60,630 nt of DNA from Nitriliruptoraceae bacterium (GCA_003563915.1 PWTE01000301.1:1-60630), one strand, 5' to 3'; shown: positions 35,485-43,832, counted from the first letter of the stretch. Translations and numbers: made by a program. Notes: generated by a model from the sequence alone, not told the origin.

Positions 35485-36662
35485 GCGATCGGTCTCCTGA
35501 TCGCCACCGGGGCGGCCGGCGCTGGATCGGGCTCGTCCTCCTCGTCGTCCTCGCCCTCGGCGGCGGGCCGGCGATCGCGGACGAGGGCACGCCCGTGCTC
35601 GCCGACGCCCCGCCGGCGAGCTGGCCCGCTCCCGACGGCATCGACTCGGCGGCGCACCTCCTGATGGAGGTCGAGACGGGTCAGCTGTTGGTCGCCCACA
35701 ACGCCGACCAGCGCCGCCCCGTCGCGTCGACCCTGAAGCTGCTGACCGCCTACACCGCCCTCCAGCGGGTCGAGGTCGACGAGGTCGTCACGGTCGGGGA
35801 GGAGGTCCTCGGCGTCACCGGCTCGACCGTCGGGCTGGTGCCCGGTGACGAGTGGACCGTGGCAGAACTGCTCGATGCCATCCTCGCGCGCAGCGGTAAC
35901 GAGGCGGCCGAAGCGTTGGCGGTCCACGTCGCGGGCGATCGTGCGACCTTCCTGTCCTGGATGGAGGAGGACGCGGCGGGCCTGGGGGCCGAGGGCCTGA
36001 CGATCACGACCCCGTCCGGCCTCGATGACGACACCGTCCTCTCGGCGCGTGATCTCGCCCTCATCGCGCGGGCCGCCCTGGACCTCCCCGCGCTACGAGA
36101 CGCGATGGGGAAGCGACTCGTGGCCCTCCCCGGCCAACCTGCCCAGGAGAACCGCAACGAGCTGATCGGCACCTACCCGGGCGCCACCGGCATGAAGACG
36201 GGCTTCACGACACCGGCCGGACACAGTCTGGTCGGTAGCGCTGAGCGGGGAGGCCGCGAGCTGATCGCCATCGTGCTCGGCGCCGGAGAGGATCCGAGCC
36301 GGTTCGAGGGGGCCCCGAGCCTGCTGGATCACGGGTTCACGGCCACCCGCCCCACCGAGCTCGGCGCCTCGGTGAGCCTGTCGGTCGGTGGGGGCACCAT
36401 CGACCTCGTCACCGACGACGTGACCATCACGATCCCGATCGACAGCGAGGCCCGTCTGGACCTGCGTCTGCCGCTGCGTCCCCCGGAGACCTCGCTCCGG
36501 TTCCCGCTGGTCGTCGATGATGCGACGCTCACCGAACTCGTCGCCACGCCCGGCGCAGGACCGGAGCCCGTCGACGATCCCAACGCGCAGCTCGGTCGTT
36601 CGCTGGTCGACGGGACCTACACCGCCCTGCGGGCTGCGACCGCAGCTGGCACGCTGGGCTAG
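35481..36662 (+). CDS. D-alanyl-D-alanine carboxypeptidase, DacA-type
   Basis: Serine-type carboxypeptidase of peptidoglycan remodelling, 393 residues. A cleavable signal peptide (~14-33) is followed by S83-T-L-K86, S138-G-N140 and K239-T-G241, the three penicillin-binding motifs in the right order. GTG 35481 overlaps the ftsR stop by four bases. No C-terminal membrane anchor is obvious. The coupling with an ftsR-like regulator suggests joint control with cell division. The mycobacterial locus lacks it at this position. Confidence 0.95.
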   Translation: MSDRSPDRHRGGRRWIGLVLLVVLALGGGPAIADEGTPVLADAPPASWPAPDGIDSAAHLLMEVETGQLLVAHNADQRRPVASTLKLLTAYTALQRVEVDEVVTVGEEVLGVTGSTVGLVPGDEWTVAELLDAILARSGNEAAEALAVHVAGDRATFLSWMEEDAAGLGAEGLTITTPSGLDDDTVLSARDLALIARAALDLPALRDAMGKRLVALPGQPAQENRNELIGTYPGATGMKTGFTTPAGHSLVGSAERGGRELIAIVLGAGEDPSRFEGAPSLLDHGFTATRPTELGASVSLSVGGGTIDLVTDDVTITIPIDSEARLDLRLPLRPPETSLRFPLVVDDATLTELVATPGAGPEPVDDPNAQLGRSLVDGTYTALRAATAAGTLG

Positions 36663-36665
36663 CCT
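36660..36665 (+). promoter_or_regulatory. Candidate -10 box (TAGCCT) for the bifunctional-nuclease gene
   Basis: TAGCCT begins with the stop codon of the carboxypeptidase gene and lies 29 bases before GTG 36695. A TGCGAC-like -35 lies 19 bases further upstream. Confidence 0.4.
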
Positions 36666-36694
36666 CGCACCGTCGTCGTCAGGAGTGGTGCTTC

Positions 36695-37201
36695 GTGATC
36701 GAGATGGAGCTCGTCGGGGTCCGCGTGGAGCTGCCCGCGAACCAACCGATCGTGCTGCTCAAGGAGCAGGAGGGCACCCGCTACCTGCCGATCTGGATCG
36801 GGGCGGTCGAGGCGACGGCGATCGCCTTCGCCCTCCAGGGTGTCGAGACCGCACGGCCCCTCACCCACGACCTGTTCGTCGACGTGCTCGAGGAGCTCGG
36901 CGTGGAACTCGTCGCGGTCCACGTGACCGACCTCCAGGACGGCACCTTCTTCGCCGAGCTCAAGCTGCAACGAGGCCAGGAGGCCTGGACGGTCTCCTCC
37001 CGGCCGTCCGATGCCATCGCTCTGGCCAGCCGCCTGGAGGATGTCCCTCTCTTCGCCGCCGAGGACGTCCTCGACAGTGCTGGTCTGGAGATCGAGGAGA
37101 CCGAGGACGGCGATCTCGAGGAGGGGGCGGACGCCGAGGAGGAGGTCCGCCAGTTCCGCGAGTTCCTCGACGACGTCAGCCCCGAGGACTTCAAGGGCTG
37201 A
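36695..37201 (+). CDS. Bifunctional nuclease family protein (DUF151)
   Basis: Protein of 168 residues. R-Y-L-P-I-W-I-G at ~29-36, E-A-T-A-I-A near 40 and S-R-P-S-D-A-I-A-L-A at ~105-114 are the DUF151/BFN signatures. The C-terminal ~40 residues are acidic. GTG 36695 has CAGGAG upstream. It corresponds to Rv1829. Homologues show DNase and RNase activity in plants and thermophiles; the role in actinobacteria is not established. Confidence 0.94.
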   Translation: MIEMELVGVRVELPANQPIVLLKEQEGTRYLPIWIGAVEATAIAFALQGVETARPLTHDLFVDVLEELGVELVAVHVTDLQDGTFFAELKLQRGQEAWTVSSRPSDAIALASRLEDVPLFAAEDVLDSAGLEIEETEDGDLEEGADAEEEVRQFREFLDDVSPEDFKG

Positions 37202-37261
37202 CCCGCCGACACGGCCTGGCCGTCACCGGATCCGCTGCGCAGCACCTGCGGTAGCCAGGGC

Positions 37262-37345
37262 CCTGCGCGCGATGCACGCGCGACCTCTGCCTGCGCGCGA
37301 TACACGCGCGACCTCTTCCTGCGCGCGATGCACGCGCGACCTCGT
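37262..37345 (+). repeat. Three tandem 28-bp repeats with CG-alternating palindromes
   Basis: Three contiguous 28-base units (37262-37289, 37290-37317, 37318-37345). Each holds CGCGCG-ATNCA-CGCGCG, which can form a 6-bp stem. The units differ only in the loop (ATGCA or ATACA) and in the last two bases. They lie in the 495-base non-coding gap between the bifunctional-nuclease gene and the second merR; there are no spacers, so it is not CRISPR. The rest of the gap holds only the merR promoter candidate. Confidence 0.9.
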
Positions 37346-37512
37346 GCGGTGGCAGGTAGGGGAGCGCGGGCGCTGCCCCGGCGCGCACCAGCGGACCGTA
37401 CAGGGGCACACAGGGGCCTCAGCGGCGCTGTGCCCGAACCCTCTACCATCCCTCTAGGGTCTTGGGTGCGGCGCATCGGACCGGATCCGTCTTAGGTACG
37501 ACGACCGACCGG

Positions 37513-37541
37513 TTGACCCGACTCCGCCGCAGCCCTAGCCT
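37513..37541 (+). promoter_or_regulatory. Promoter for the second merR gene
   Basis: TTGACC (37513-37518) and TAGCCT (37536-37541) with a 17-base spacer, the best sigma-70-type promoter in the window. The predicted start leaves a leader of about 145 bases before GTG 37697. Confidence 0.55.
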
Positions 37542-37696
37542 CGTCGGAGGTAGTTCCACCGGTGTGGTCCGGTCCCGGAGCGCGGGGTGGAGCGGGAACG
37601 GTCCAGGCCCTCCACCGGGCTGTCGGCTGGGCCCGCACGGTGCAGGGGAGCGGACGGCGGCGTCCCGCTCCACCGATCAGGTCGGAGGTCGCAGCA

Positions 37697-38218
37697 GTGG
37701 GGACCACGGGACAGCTGGCGTTGGACATCGGTGACGAGGGCGGTCAGCGCGACGGCTACCGCGGCCCCACGGTCTGCAAGATCGTGGGCGTCACCTACCG
37801 GCAGCTCGACTACTGGGCGCGCACCGGTCTGGTCGAACCGTCGATCCAGAAGGCCGAAGGGTCAGGGACCCAACGGCTGTACTCCTTCGACGACGTCGTC
37901 AAGGTGCGCCTGGTCAAGCGGTTGCTCGATACCGGCGTGTCGCTGCAGAAGGTGCGTCTCGCGGTCGAGGAGCTCCAGGCCCGGGGTCGCAGCGCTGCCG
38001 ACACGACCCTGGTCTCCGACGGTGTGAGCGTCTACGCGATGGACGACCAGCAGCAGTTGCTGGACCTGCTCCGACGCGGCCAGGGCGTATTCGCGATCGC
38101 TCTCGACCCGGTCGTCGACGAGCTGCGCGGCGAGGTCACGGCCTTCCCGACCGAGCGCATCCGCGACGCCGACCTGGTCGCCGCCGTGCCGGAGCCGACC
38201 ATCGCGGCGGTCGAGTAG
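37697..38218 (+). CDS. MerR-family transcriptional regulator (Rv1830-like)
   Basis: Protein of 173 residues. The winged HTH at ~25-95 has V-G-V-T-Y-R-Q-L-D-Y-W-A-R-T-G-L-V and T-Q-R-L-Y-S-F-D-D-V. The C-terminal region lacks metal-binding cysteines. GTG 37697 has GGAGGT seven bases upstream. Its place after the bifunctional-nuclease gene matches Rv1829-Rv1830. The triple repeat and promoter upstream make it a possible autoregulated gene. Confidence 0.92.
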   Translation: MGTTGQLALDIGDEGGQRDGYRGPTVCKIVGVTYRQLDYWARTGLVEPSIQKAEGSGTQRLYSFDDVVKVRLVKRLLDTGVSLQKVRLAVEELQARGRSAADTTLVSDGVSVYAMDDQQQLLDLLRRGQGVFAIALDPVVDELRGEVTAFPTERIRDADLVAAVPEPTIAAVE

Positions 38219-38242
38219 CCAGACCGCAGGCCGTGCCCGCAC

Positions 38243-39715
38243 TCAGTCGTCGCGGGGGTCCAGCCAGCGCAGCAGGGTCCGCACACCGACCCCGGTCCCG
38301 TGCCGCGGGAGGTGGAACCGGTCGTCCTCCTGCCAGAACGGTCCGGCGATGTCGAGGTGGGCCCAGGGCAGGCCATCGACGAACTCGCGGAGGAACAACC
38401 CGCCCATCGTCGCGCCAGCCTCGTCACCACGGCCGAGGTTCTCGAGATCGGCGACGTCGGAGTCGAGGTTGTCACGCAGATCGTCCCACAGCGGGAGGTG
38501 CCACATCGACTCGCCCGCGTCGGCGGCCGCGCTGAGGATCCGGCGCAGGAGGTCGTCGTCGTTCGCGAAGATCCCCATGGCGCGTTCGCCGATGGCACGG
38601 GCGACGGCTCCGGTGAGGGTCGCCACGTCCACGATCGCGTCGGGTGACGACTCGGCGGCCAGCACCAGACCGTCGGCGAGCACCAGTCGTCCCTCGGCAT
38701 CGGTGTTCATGACCTCGACGGTCGTCCCGCCCCGGATCGTGATCACGTCCGAGGGACGCTGGGCGTCTGCCCCGGGCATGTTCTCGGCGAGGCAGATCTC
38801 ACCGTGCACCTCGACCGGGATCCTGAGTTCGCTCAGCGCGGAGAACACCGCCAGGACCACGGCCGCCCCCGCCATGTCGCCCTTCATGTGCTCCATCGCC
38901 GTCGAGGGGCGCTTGAGGGAGATCCCCCCGGTGTCGAAGGTGATGCCCTTACCGACCAGGGCGACACGTGCGACGGGATCGGCCGGCGTGTACCGCAGCC
39001 GGACCAACCGCGGAGGACGTGCCGAACCACGCGCCACCGCGAGCAGGCCACCGCAGCCCTCGGCTGCCAGTCGCTGCTCGTCCCACACCTCCACCTCGAC
39101 GTCCCGGAGGTCCTGGGCGCGCGCCGCCACCTCCACGGGACCGAGGAGGTTCGGGGGCGTCGAGGTGAGTTCAGCGGCCAGACGCTGTGCGTTCGCGTGG
39201 ACCCGCGCTCGGTGGAGCAGGTCGTCGGCAGCTGCCGCAGTGGAGGACGCGATGACGAAGGTCACGTCACGCAGGACGTGCGGCGGGGGGGAGCCGAGCA
39301 GCGCGTCGTAGCGGTAGGCGCCGAGCAGGGCCCCTTCGGCGGCCGCCCGCAGGGTCGAAGCCGCGGGGTTCAGGAGCGCCAGGGTGGTCCCGACCGTGCG
39401 GGCCGAGCCGGCCACCGCACGCACGGCGGTCCCCATCGCGCGACGGACCTGCTCGTCGGACAGGGCATCCAAGCGCCCGAGCCCGACGAGGGTGACGCGA
39501 CCCCACGACCGGCCCGGGGCGGCGAGGTGGAGCACCTCACCGAGCTTCCCGCGGAAGTCGTGGTCCCGCGGAACGTCCGAGAGGCCGATCGCGCGCAGGG
39601 CCGCCTCCGCGCCTGGACCTTCGATGGCGCCGCGGAAGACCGGCACGAGCAACGCATCGACATCGAGGTGGTCGATCGCGTCCGTGGTCACGTGGAGCGA
39701 AGGCAAGGTGGGCAC
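38243..39715 (-). CDS. pepA: Leucyl aminopeptidase (M17)
   Basis: Cytosolic binuclear-metal aminopeptidase with 490 residues. The C-terminal catalytic domain has V-G-K-G-I-T-F-D-T-G-G-I-S-L-K at ~253, M-K-G-D-M-A-G and the family signature N-T-D-A-E-G-R-L at ~337-344. GTG 39715 has GAGGT five bases upstream. A TAGGCT box lies 27 bases upstream. It is divergent from the opu importer operon. Confidence 0.97.
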   Translation of the reverse strand: MPTLPSLHVTTDAIDHLDVDALLVPVFRGAIEGPGAEAALRAIGLSDVPRDHDFRGKLGEVLHLAAPGRSWGRVTLVGLGRLDALSDEQVRRAMGTAVRAVAGSARTVGTTLALLNPAASTLRAAAEGALLGAYRYDALLGSPPPHVLRDVTFVIASSTAAAADDLLHRARVHANAQRLAAELTSTPPNLLGPVEVAARAQDLRDVEVEVWDEQRLAAEGCGGLLAVARGSARPPRLVRLRYTPADPVARVALVGKGITFDTGGISLKRPSTAMEHMKGDMAGAAVVLAVFSALSELRIPVEVHGEICLAENMPGADAQRPSDVITIRGGTTVEVMNTDAEGRLVLADGLVLAAESSPDAIVDVATLTGAVARAIGERAMGIFANDDDLLRRILSAAADAGESMWHLPLWDDLRDNLDSDVADLENLGRGDEAGATMGGLFLREFVDGLPWAHLDIAGPFWQEDDRFHLPRHGTGVGVRTLLRWLDPRDD

Positions 39716-39742
39716 AGCGGACCTCGTGGGCGGGGACGACCG

Positions 39743-39748
39743 AGCCTA
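39743..39748 (-). promoter_or_regulatory. Candidate -10 box (TAGGCT) for pepA
   Basis: TAGGCT on the minus strand 27 bases before GTG 39715. No clear -35. Confidence 0.35.
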
Positions 39749-39809
39749 GTGCTGCCCGTCAGCGGCGCCGGTACGGGTGTGGCGGCTCGCCCCCCGATCC
39801 CCGCCTGCC

Positions 39810-39815
39810 TATCCT
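39810..39815 (+). promoter_or_regulatory. Candidate -10 box (TATCCT) for the opu operon
   Basis: TATCCT in the pepA/opu divergent gap, 53 bases before the proposed CTG start. No clear -35. Confidence 0.4.
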
Positions 39816-39868
39816 CTCCTCCTGTTCCCCTACTCCCTCACGAGACCGGGACCGTCATCGATCAGGAC

Positions 39869-41002
39869 CTGAAGACCCCGGCGATCCGGCTCCGTGGGGT
39901 GAGGAAGCGCTTCCCAGGGACGACCGAGGATGCGGTCGCTGCGCTCGACCTGGACGTCGAGCGTGGTTCGATCGTGGCGTTGATCGGCCCCTCCGGTTGT
40001 GGCAAGACGACCACCCTGAGGATGATCAACCGGCTGATCGAGCCGACCGCGGGACGGATCGAGATCGAAGGGGACGACGTCTCGAACCAGCCACCGGTCG
40101 AGCTGCGACGCGGCATCGGTTACGTCATCCAGCAGGTCGGTCTGTTCCCGCACCGCACGATCGCGGCCAATATCGCCACCGTGCCGCGCTCGCTCGGGTG
40201 GGACAGGTCCCGGGTCCAGGAGCGGGTACGTGAGCTCGCCGGGGTGGTCGGCATCGACGCACAGATGCTCGACCGGTACCCCGACGAGCTGTCCGGGGGT
40301 CAGCAGCAGCGGGTGGGCGTGGCCCGCGCGTTGGCGGCGGACCCACCGGTCCTGCTGATGGACGAACCCTTCGGTGCCGTCGACCCGATCGTGCGTGGCC
40401 GCCTGCAGGACGAGCTGCTCGAGCTGCAGAACCGGCTCCACAAGACGATCGTGCTCGTCACCCACGACCTCGACGAGGCGATCAAGGTGGCCGACCAGGT
40501 GGCGCTGCTCAACGTCGGAGGCATCCTCGAGCAGTACGCCACCCCGGACGAACTGCTCCGTGCGCCCGCCAGCGAGTTCGTGGAGCGGTTCGTGGGGGAG
40601 GACCGCAGCATGCGGCGTCTCGCGCTCGCAACCGTCGGGGACCTGCCCTTCGAGGCCGGCCCGGTCGTCGACGTGGATGCCGACGTCACCACCGGGCTGG
40701 CGGTCATCGACGACCACCGCAGCGACTGGCTGGGGCTGGTCGAGGACGAGACCTTCCTCGGCTGGGTTCCGCGCGAACAGCTCGTCGTCGGCACCGAGCT
40801 GCGCCAGATCGAACGCTTCCTGCCCGCGGCCCAGGTCGCACCGAGCAGCACCCTGCGCTCCGCGCTGGAGATCATCATGACCTCCAGGACCTCCGTGGCG
40901 GTGGTCAACGACGCCGGCCGGTTCCGCGGGACGGTCACCCTCGAACGCATCCGGGCGGGCCTCGCCGGAGACCTGGATGCTCCGACGGAGCACGCGGCGT
41001 GA
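39869..41002 (+). CDS. opuBA: Quaternary-amine ABC importer, ATPase subunit with CBS-like C-terminus
   Basis: Energises uptake of glycine betaine, choline or a related osmolyte. About 377 residues from CTG 39869. Walker A G-P-S-G-C-G-K-T is at ~40-47, signature L-S-G-G-Q-Q-Q-R, Walker B V-L-L-M-D-E-P, and H-loop T-H-D. The last ~110 residues are CBS-like, as in OpuAA/OpuBA. No in-frame ATG, GTG or TTG lies before the first beta strand AIRLRGV. GTG 39899 would delete it, so the start is uncertain. It overlaps the first permease by four bases. Confidence 0.9.
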   Translation: MKTPAIRLRGVRKRFPGTTEDAVAALDLDVERGSIVALIGPSGCGKTTTLRMINRLIEPTAGRIEIEGDDVSNQPPVELRRGIGYVIQQVGLFPHRTIAANIATVPRSLGWDRSRVQERVRELAGVVGIDAQMLDRYPDELSGGQQQRVGVARALAADPPVLLMDEPFGAVDPIVRGRLQDELLELQNRLHKTIVLVTHDLDEAIKVADQVALLNVGGILEQYATPDELLRAPASEFVERFVGEDRSMRRLALATVGDLPFEAGPVVDVDADVTTGLAVIDDHRSDWLGLVEDETFLGWVPREQLVVGTELRQIERFLPAAQVAPSSTLRSALEIIMTSRTSVAVVNDAGRFRGTVTLERIRAGLAGDLDAPTEHAA

Positions 41003-41670
41003 TCCTCGTCACGCAGCGCAACCCCGTTCTGCGGTGGAGCTACTTCGGCGAACAGTGGGACCGCATCCAGGCGGCGATCGGCGAGCACCTGTTCCTGACG
41101 CTCACCCCGGTCGCGATCGGCTTCATCCTCTCCGCCGTGCTCGCCGGCATCGGCCTGCGTTACCGCTGGACGGTGGGGCCGATCACGCTGTTCGCCGCGT
41201 TCCTCTACACGATCCCGAGCGTGGCCTTCTTCGGCATCCTGCGGACGACCCCGCTCGGGCTGTCGATCTACACGGTGCTGATCCCGCTCACCGCGTTCAC
41301 GATCCTGATCCTTGTGACCAACATCCTGGACGGCTTCCGGGCGGTCCCGGCGCCGGTGCGTGAAGCCGCCGACGCGATGGGGCTGTCGCCGGTGCGACGC
41401 CTGTTCACCGTCGAGGTCCCGGTCGCCGTGCCCTACATGATCAACGGGCTGCGCATCGCCACGGTCACGCTCGTGGGGCTGGTCGCGGTCGCGGGGATCG
41501 TCGGCCGCGGGGGGCTCGGCAACCTGATCATGGAGGGCATCCGGCGGCAGTTCTGGACGCCGCTGACGATCGGTGCCCTGCTGTCGATCGTGCTGGCGAT
41601 CACGCTCGACCTGCTGTTCTTCCTACTCGGTCGGTGGTTGACCCCCTGGGCCCGGACGGCACGCTCATGA
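40999..41670 (+). CDS. opuBB: Quaternary-amine ABC importer, permease 1
   Basis: Protein of 223 residues with about five to six membrane helices and the E-A-A-D-A-M-G-L-S-P coupling loop at ~121-130 that docks on the ATPase. GTG 40999 overlaps the ATPase stop as GTGA. With the second permease it forms the membrane channel. The family is the OpuB/OsmU/ProW type that imports compatible solutes. Confidence 0.92.
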   Translation: MILVTQRNPVLRWSYFGEQWDRIQAAIGEHLFLTLTPVAIGFILSAVLAGIGLRYRWTVGPITLFAAFLYTIPSVAFFGILRTTPLGLSIYTVLIPLTAFTILILVTNILDGFRAVPAPVREAADAMGLSPVRRLFTVEVPVAVPYMINGLRIATVTLVGLVAVAGIVGRGGLGNLIMEGIRRQFWTPLTIGALLSIVLAITLDLLFFLLGRWLTPWARTARS

Positions 41671-42473
41671 GCCTCGTCCTGGGCCAGCGTGCCATCCCGC
41701 GGGACACCACCCTGTGGGAGTGGTTCACCGACCCGGTCACCTGGACCGGTTCCGGCGGCATCCTCGTCAGCCTCGGGGACACCGTGGCGCTGTGTGCCGC
41801 GGTGATCGTGGCCTCCGCCATCCTGGCCGTCCCGGTCTCGGCCTACCTCGCCCACCGCCGCCTGGCGCAGGTCACCTCGGCCTGGTTGGTCAACATCGGC
41901 CGCGCCCTGCCGACCTTCGCCGTCGCCGCCCTGCTGGTACCGATCTCGCTGCGGGGCGGGTACGGCTTCGAACCCTGGCCGATCTTCATCGCCCTGACCC
42001 TGCTGACCGTGCCGCCGATGTTCCTGAGCACCTACGTCGCCGTGAAGGAGGTCGACGAGGCAGCCGTCAATGCCGCACGAGCCATGGGGTTTACCGAACG
42101 GGCGGTGCTGCTGTCGGTCGAGCTGCCCCTGGCCAGCACCGTGATCTTCACCGGGCTGCGGGTGGCCGCCGTGCAGGTCGTGGCGACCGAGCCGATCCGC
42201 GCCTTCCTCGGGGGCGATGGGCTGGGCCGTTACATCCGGGATGGCATCGGCCAGAACAACGCTACGCTCACGGTAGGAGGAACCTTCCTCATCGCAGCCC
42301 TGGCGGGGCTCACGGGCATCACGCTGACGGCCATCGAACGTCTCGCGAAGCCGTACGGGGTCCGCCGCCTGCGTGCCGACCGCAGTTCCCGACCTGGAGA
42401 GACCGATGAAGTGGACGTCACGGACGTTGCCGAGCCTGCTGGCAGCCATGCTGCTGCTGGCCGCCTGCGGTAA
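41667..42473 (+). CDS. opuBD: Quaternary-amine ABC importer, permease 2
   Basis: Protein of 268 residues with the G-D-T-V-A-L-C entry segment, about six helices and an A-A-R-A-M-G-F coupling loop at ~142-148. The last ~35 residues are a Arg/Asp/Ala-rich tail that is not conserved in the family. The tail codons overlap the whole signal-peptide region of the next gene. ATG 41667 is coupled to permease 1 as ATGA. Confidence 0.93.
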   Translation: MSLVLGQRAIPRDTTLWEWFTDPVTWTGSGGILVSLGDTVALCAAVIVASAILAVPVSAYLAHRRLAQVTSAWLVNIGRALPTFAVAALLVPISLRGGYGFEPWPIFIALTLLTVPPMFLSTYVAVKEVDEAAVNAARAMGFTERAVLLSVELPLASTVIFTGLRVAAVQVVATEPIRAFLGGDGLGRYIRDGIGQNNATLTVGGTFLIAALAGLTGITLTAIERLAKPYGVRRLRADRSSRPGETDEVDVTDVAEPAGSHAAAGRLR

Positions 42474-43311
42474 CGGCGAGGACACCGCAACTGGCAACGG
42501 CGACATCCCTGACGGACCCACGATCGAGATCAGAGGTCAGGACTTCTCCGAAGCCATCACCCTGGCCGAGGTCTACGCCCAGTACCTCGAGTCCCTGGGC
42601 TACCCGGTCGACATCCAGACGCCAGCGGGCTTCCGCGTCGAAGCCATCAGCGACCTGGAGGCCGGCACGCTCAACATGATCGTGGACTACATCGGTGGCT
42701 CGCAGGCGCAGCTTGCGCCGGACTCCGAGCCCTCGTCGGATCCCGACGAGGTGATGGAGGTCATCCGCGACGCGTACGCGGACATCGATGCGACGGTCCT
42801 CGACTACACCCCGGCGGTCGATGGTGACGCCTTCGTCGTGCGCGGCGACCTCGAGGCCGAGACCATCTCGGATGTCGCGGACATGGGCCTGGTGCTGGGC
42901 GCATCTGCCCAGTGCTTCGAGCGCCCCCAGTGCTTCATCGGTTTCACCGAGGTGTACGGCATCGAGTTCGCCGACACCCAGACGATCGAGTTCGGCCCGA
43001 TCCTGGGCGAGGCGCTGGCGGCCGAGGAGGTCGACGCGGTCGTGTGGAACGACACCGCCCCCCAGATCGAGGAGTTCGGGTTCAAGGTGCTCGAGGACGA
43101 CCTGGGCATCTTCCCGGCCCAGAACATCGCACCGATCCTCGCGAACGAGCTGATCGAGGCCTACGGCGACGACCTGGTGGACGCGATCAACGAACTCAGT
43201 GCCATGATCACCACCGACGACCTGCTCGCCTGGAACTTCGAGACCGACATCGAGTTCCGCGAATCCGACGATGTGGCACGCGAGTGGCTCGAGGAGCAGG
43301 GTCTGCTCTGA
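42406..43311 (+). CDS. opuBC: Quaternary-amine ABC importer, substrate-binding lipoprotein
   Basis: OpuAC/ProX-type periplasmic-side receptor of 301 residues. The signal peptide ends in lipobox L-A-A-C with the lipid-bearing C21. The mature part shows the family blocks starting I-E-I-R-G-Q-D-F-S-E and has several acidic residues. ATG 42406 has GGAGAG upstream. It overlaps the permease gene by 68 bases in another frame. The gene's stop overlaps the next gene's proposed CTG start as CTGA. Confidence 0.93.
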   Translation: MKWTSRTLPSLLAAMLLLAACGNGEDTATGNGDIPDGPTIEIRGQDFSEAITLAEVYAQYLESLGYPVDIQTPAGFRVEAISDLEAGTLNMIVDYIGGSQAQLAPDSEPSSDPDEVMEVIRDAYADIDATVLDYTPAVDGDAFVVRGDLEAETISDVADMGLVLGASAQCFERPQCFIGFTEVYGIEFADTQTIEFGPILGEALAAEEVDAVVWNDTAPQIEEFGFKVLEDDLGIFPAQNIAPILANELIEAYGDDLVDAINELSAMITTDDLLAWNFETDIEFRESDDVAREWLEEQGLL

Positions 43312-43787
43312 GCCGCACCGGAACGCTCGAAGCGGCGCTGAACGGCGCCCGGTTGTGGGGGCTCGAACTCGACCCCCGCTACCGGGTGCTGGCGGCCACG
43401 CTCGAACCCGCGGTCGGGGCCAGCCCCTGGGAGCTGGTCGAGGACCGGCGGGTGCAGCTGCTGTGCTCGCCGGTGTCGACGATCCTGGGAGCACTGCGAC
43501 GGCAGGGTCCCGATGGTTTGGAGCTGGCCACCTTCGACGTCGAGCAGCTGGTGGAGGTCAGCGCGTCGTTCGGTGGCGCCATGCTGGAGCCACCGGTGTT
43601 CGGCCGCCCCGAGCCCCGGCCAGGGGAGTGGGGCCCGACGTTCAGCCTCCAGGGACGCTCGACCGCGCCCGACGGTAGGACCCACACCGCCACCTTCGCG
43701 GTCAGTGACGACGAGGCCCGCTTGGAGGTCTTCGTGCGCTTCGACCTCGCCGAGGTGCGCGATGCCGACGGTCAGGCGTTGGGCTGA
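43308..43787 (+). CDS. Uncharacterised protein, CTG-initiated
   Basis: I do not recognise the family. The 159-residue protein begins L-S-R-T-G-T-L-E-A-A-L-N-G-A-R and contains beta-rich stretches such as RYRVLAATLEPAV, VQLLCSPVST and ARLEVFVRFDLAEV. It has no signal peptide, membrane helix or metal motif. GAGGAGCAGGG lies about seven bases before CTG 43308, which overlaps the lipoprotein stop as CTGA. Without CTG the next start is TTG 43353, which has no ribosome site. It is probably cotranscribed with the opu operon. Confidence 0.72.
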   Translation: MSRTGTLEAALNGARLWGLELDPRYRVLAATLEPAVGASPWELVEDRRVQLLCSPVSTILGALRRQGPDGLELATFDVEQLVEVSASFGGAMLEPPVFGRPEPRPGEWGPTFSLQGRSTAPDGRTHTATFAVSDDEARLEVFVRFDLAEVRDADGQALG

Positions 43788-43832
43788 GCCTCGCGGTGGA
43801 CGCACCTCCCTCGGCACGCAGCCTGCCCGTGA

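Noticed and set aside
37262..37345. CRISPR array
   Set aside because: The three 28-base units are contiguous with no spacers, and no cas genes are present.
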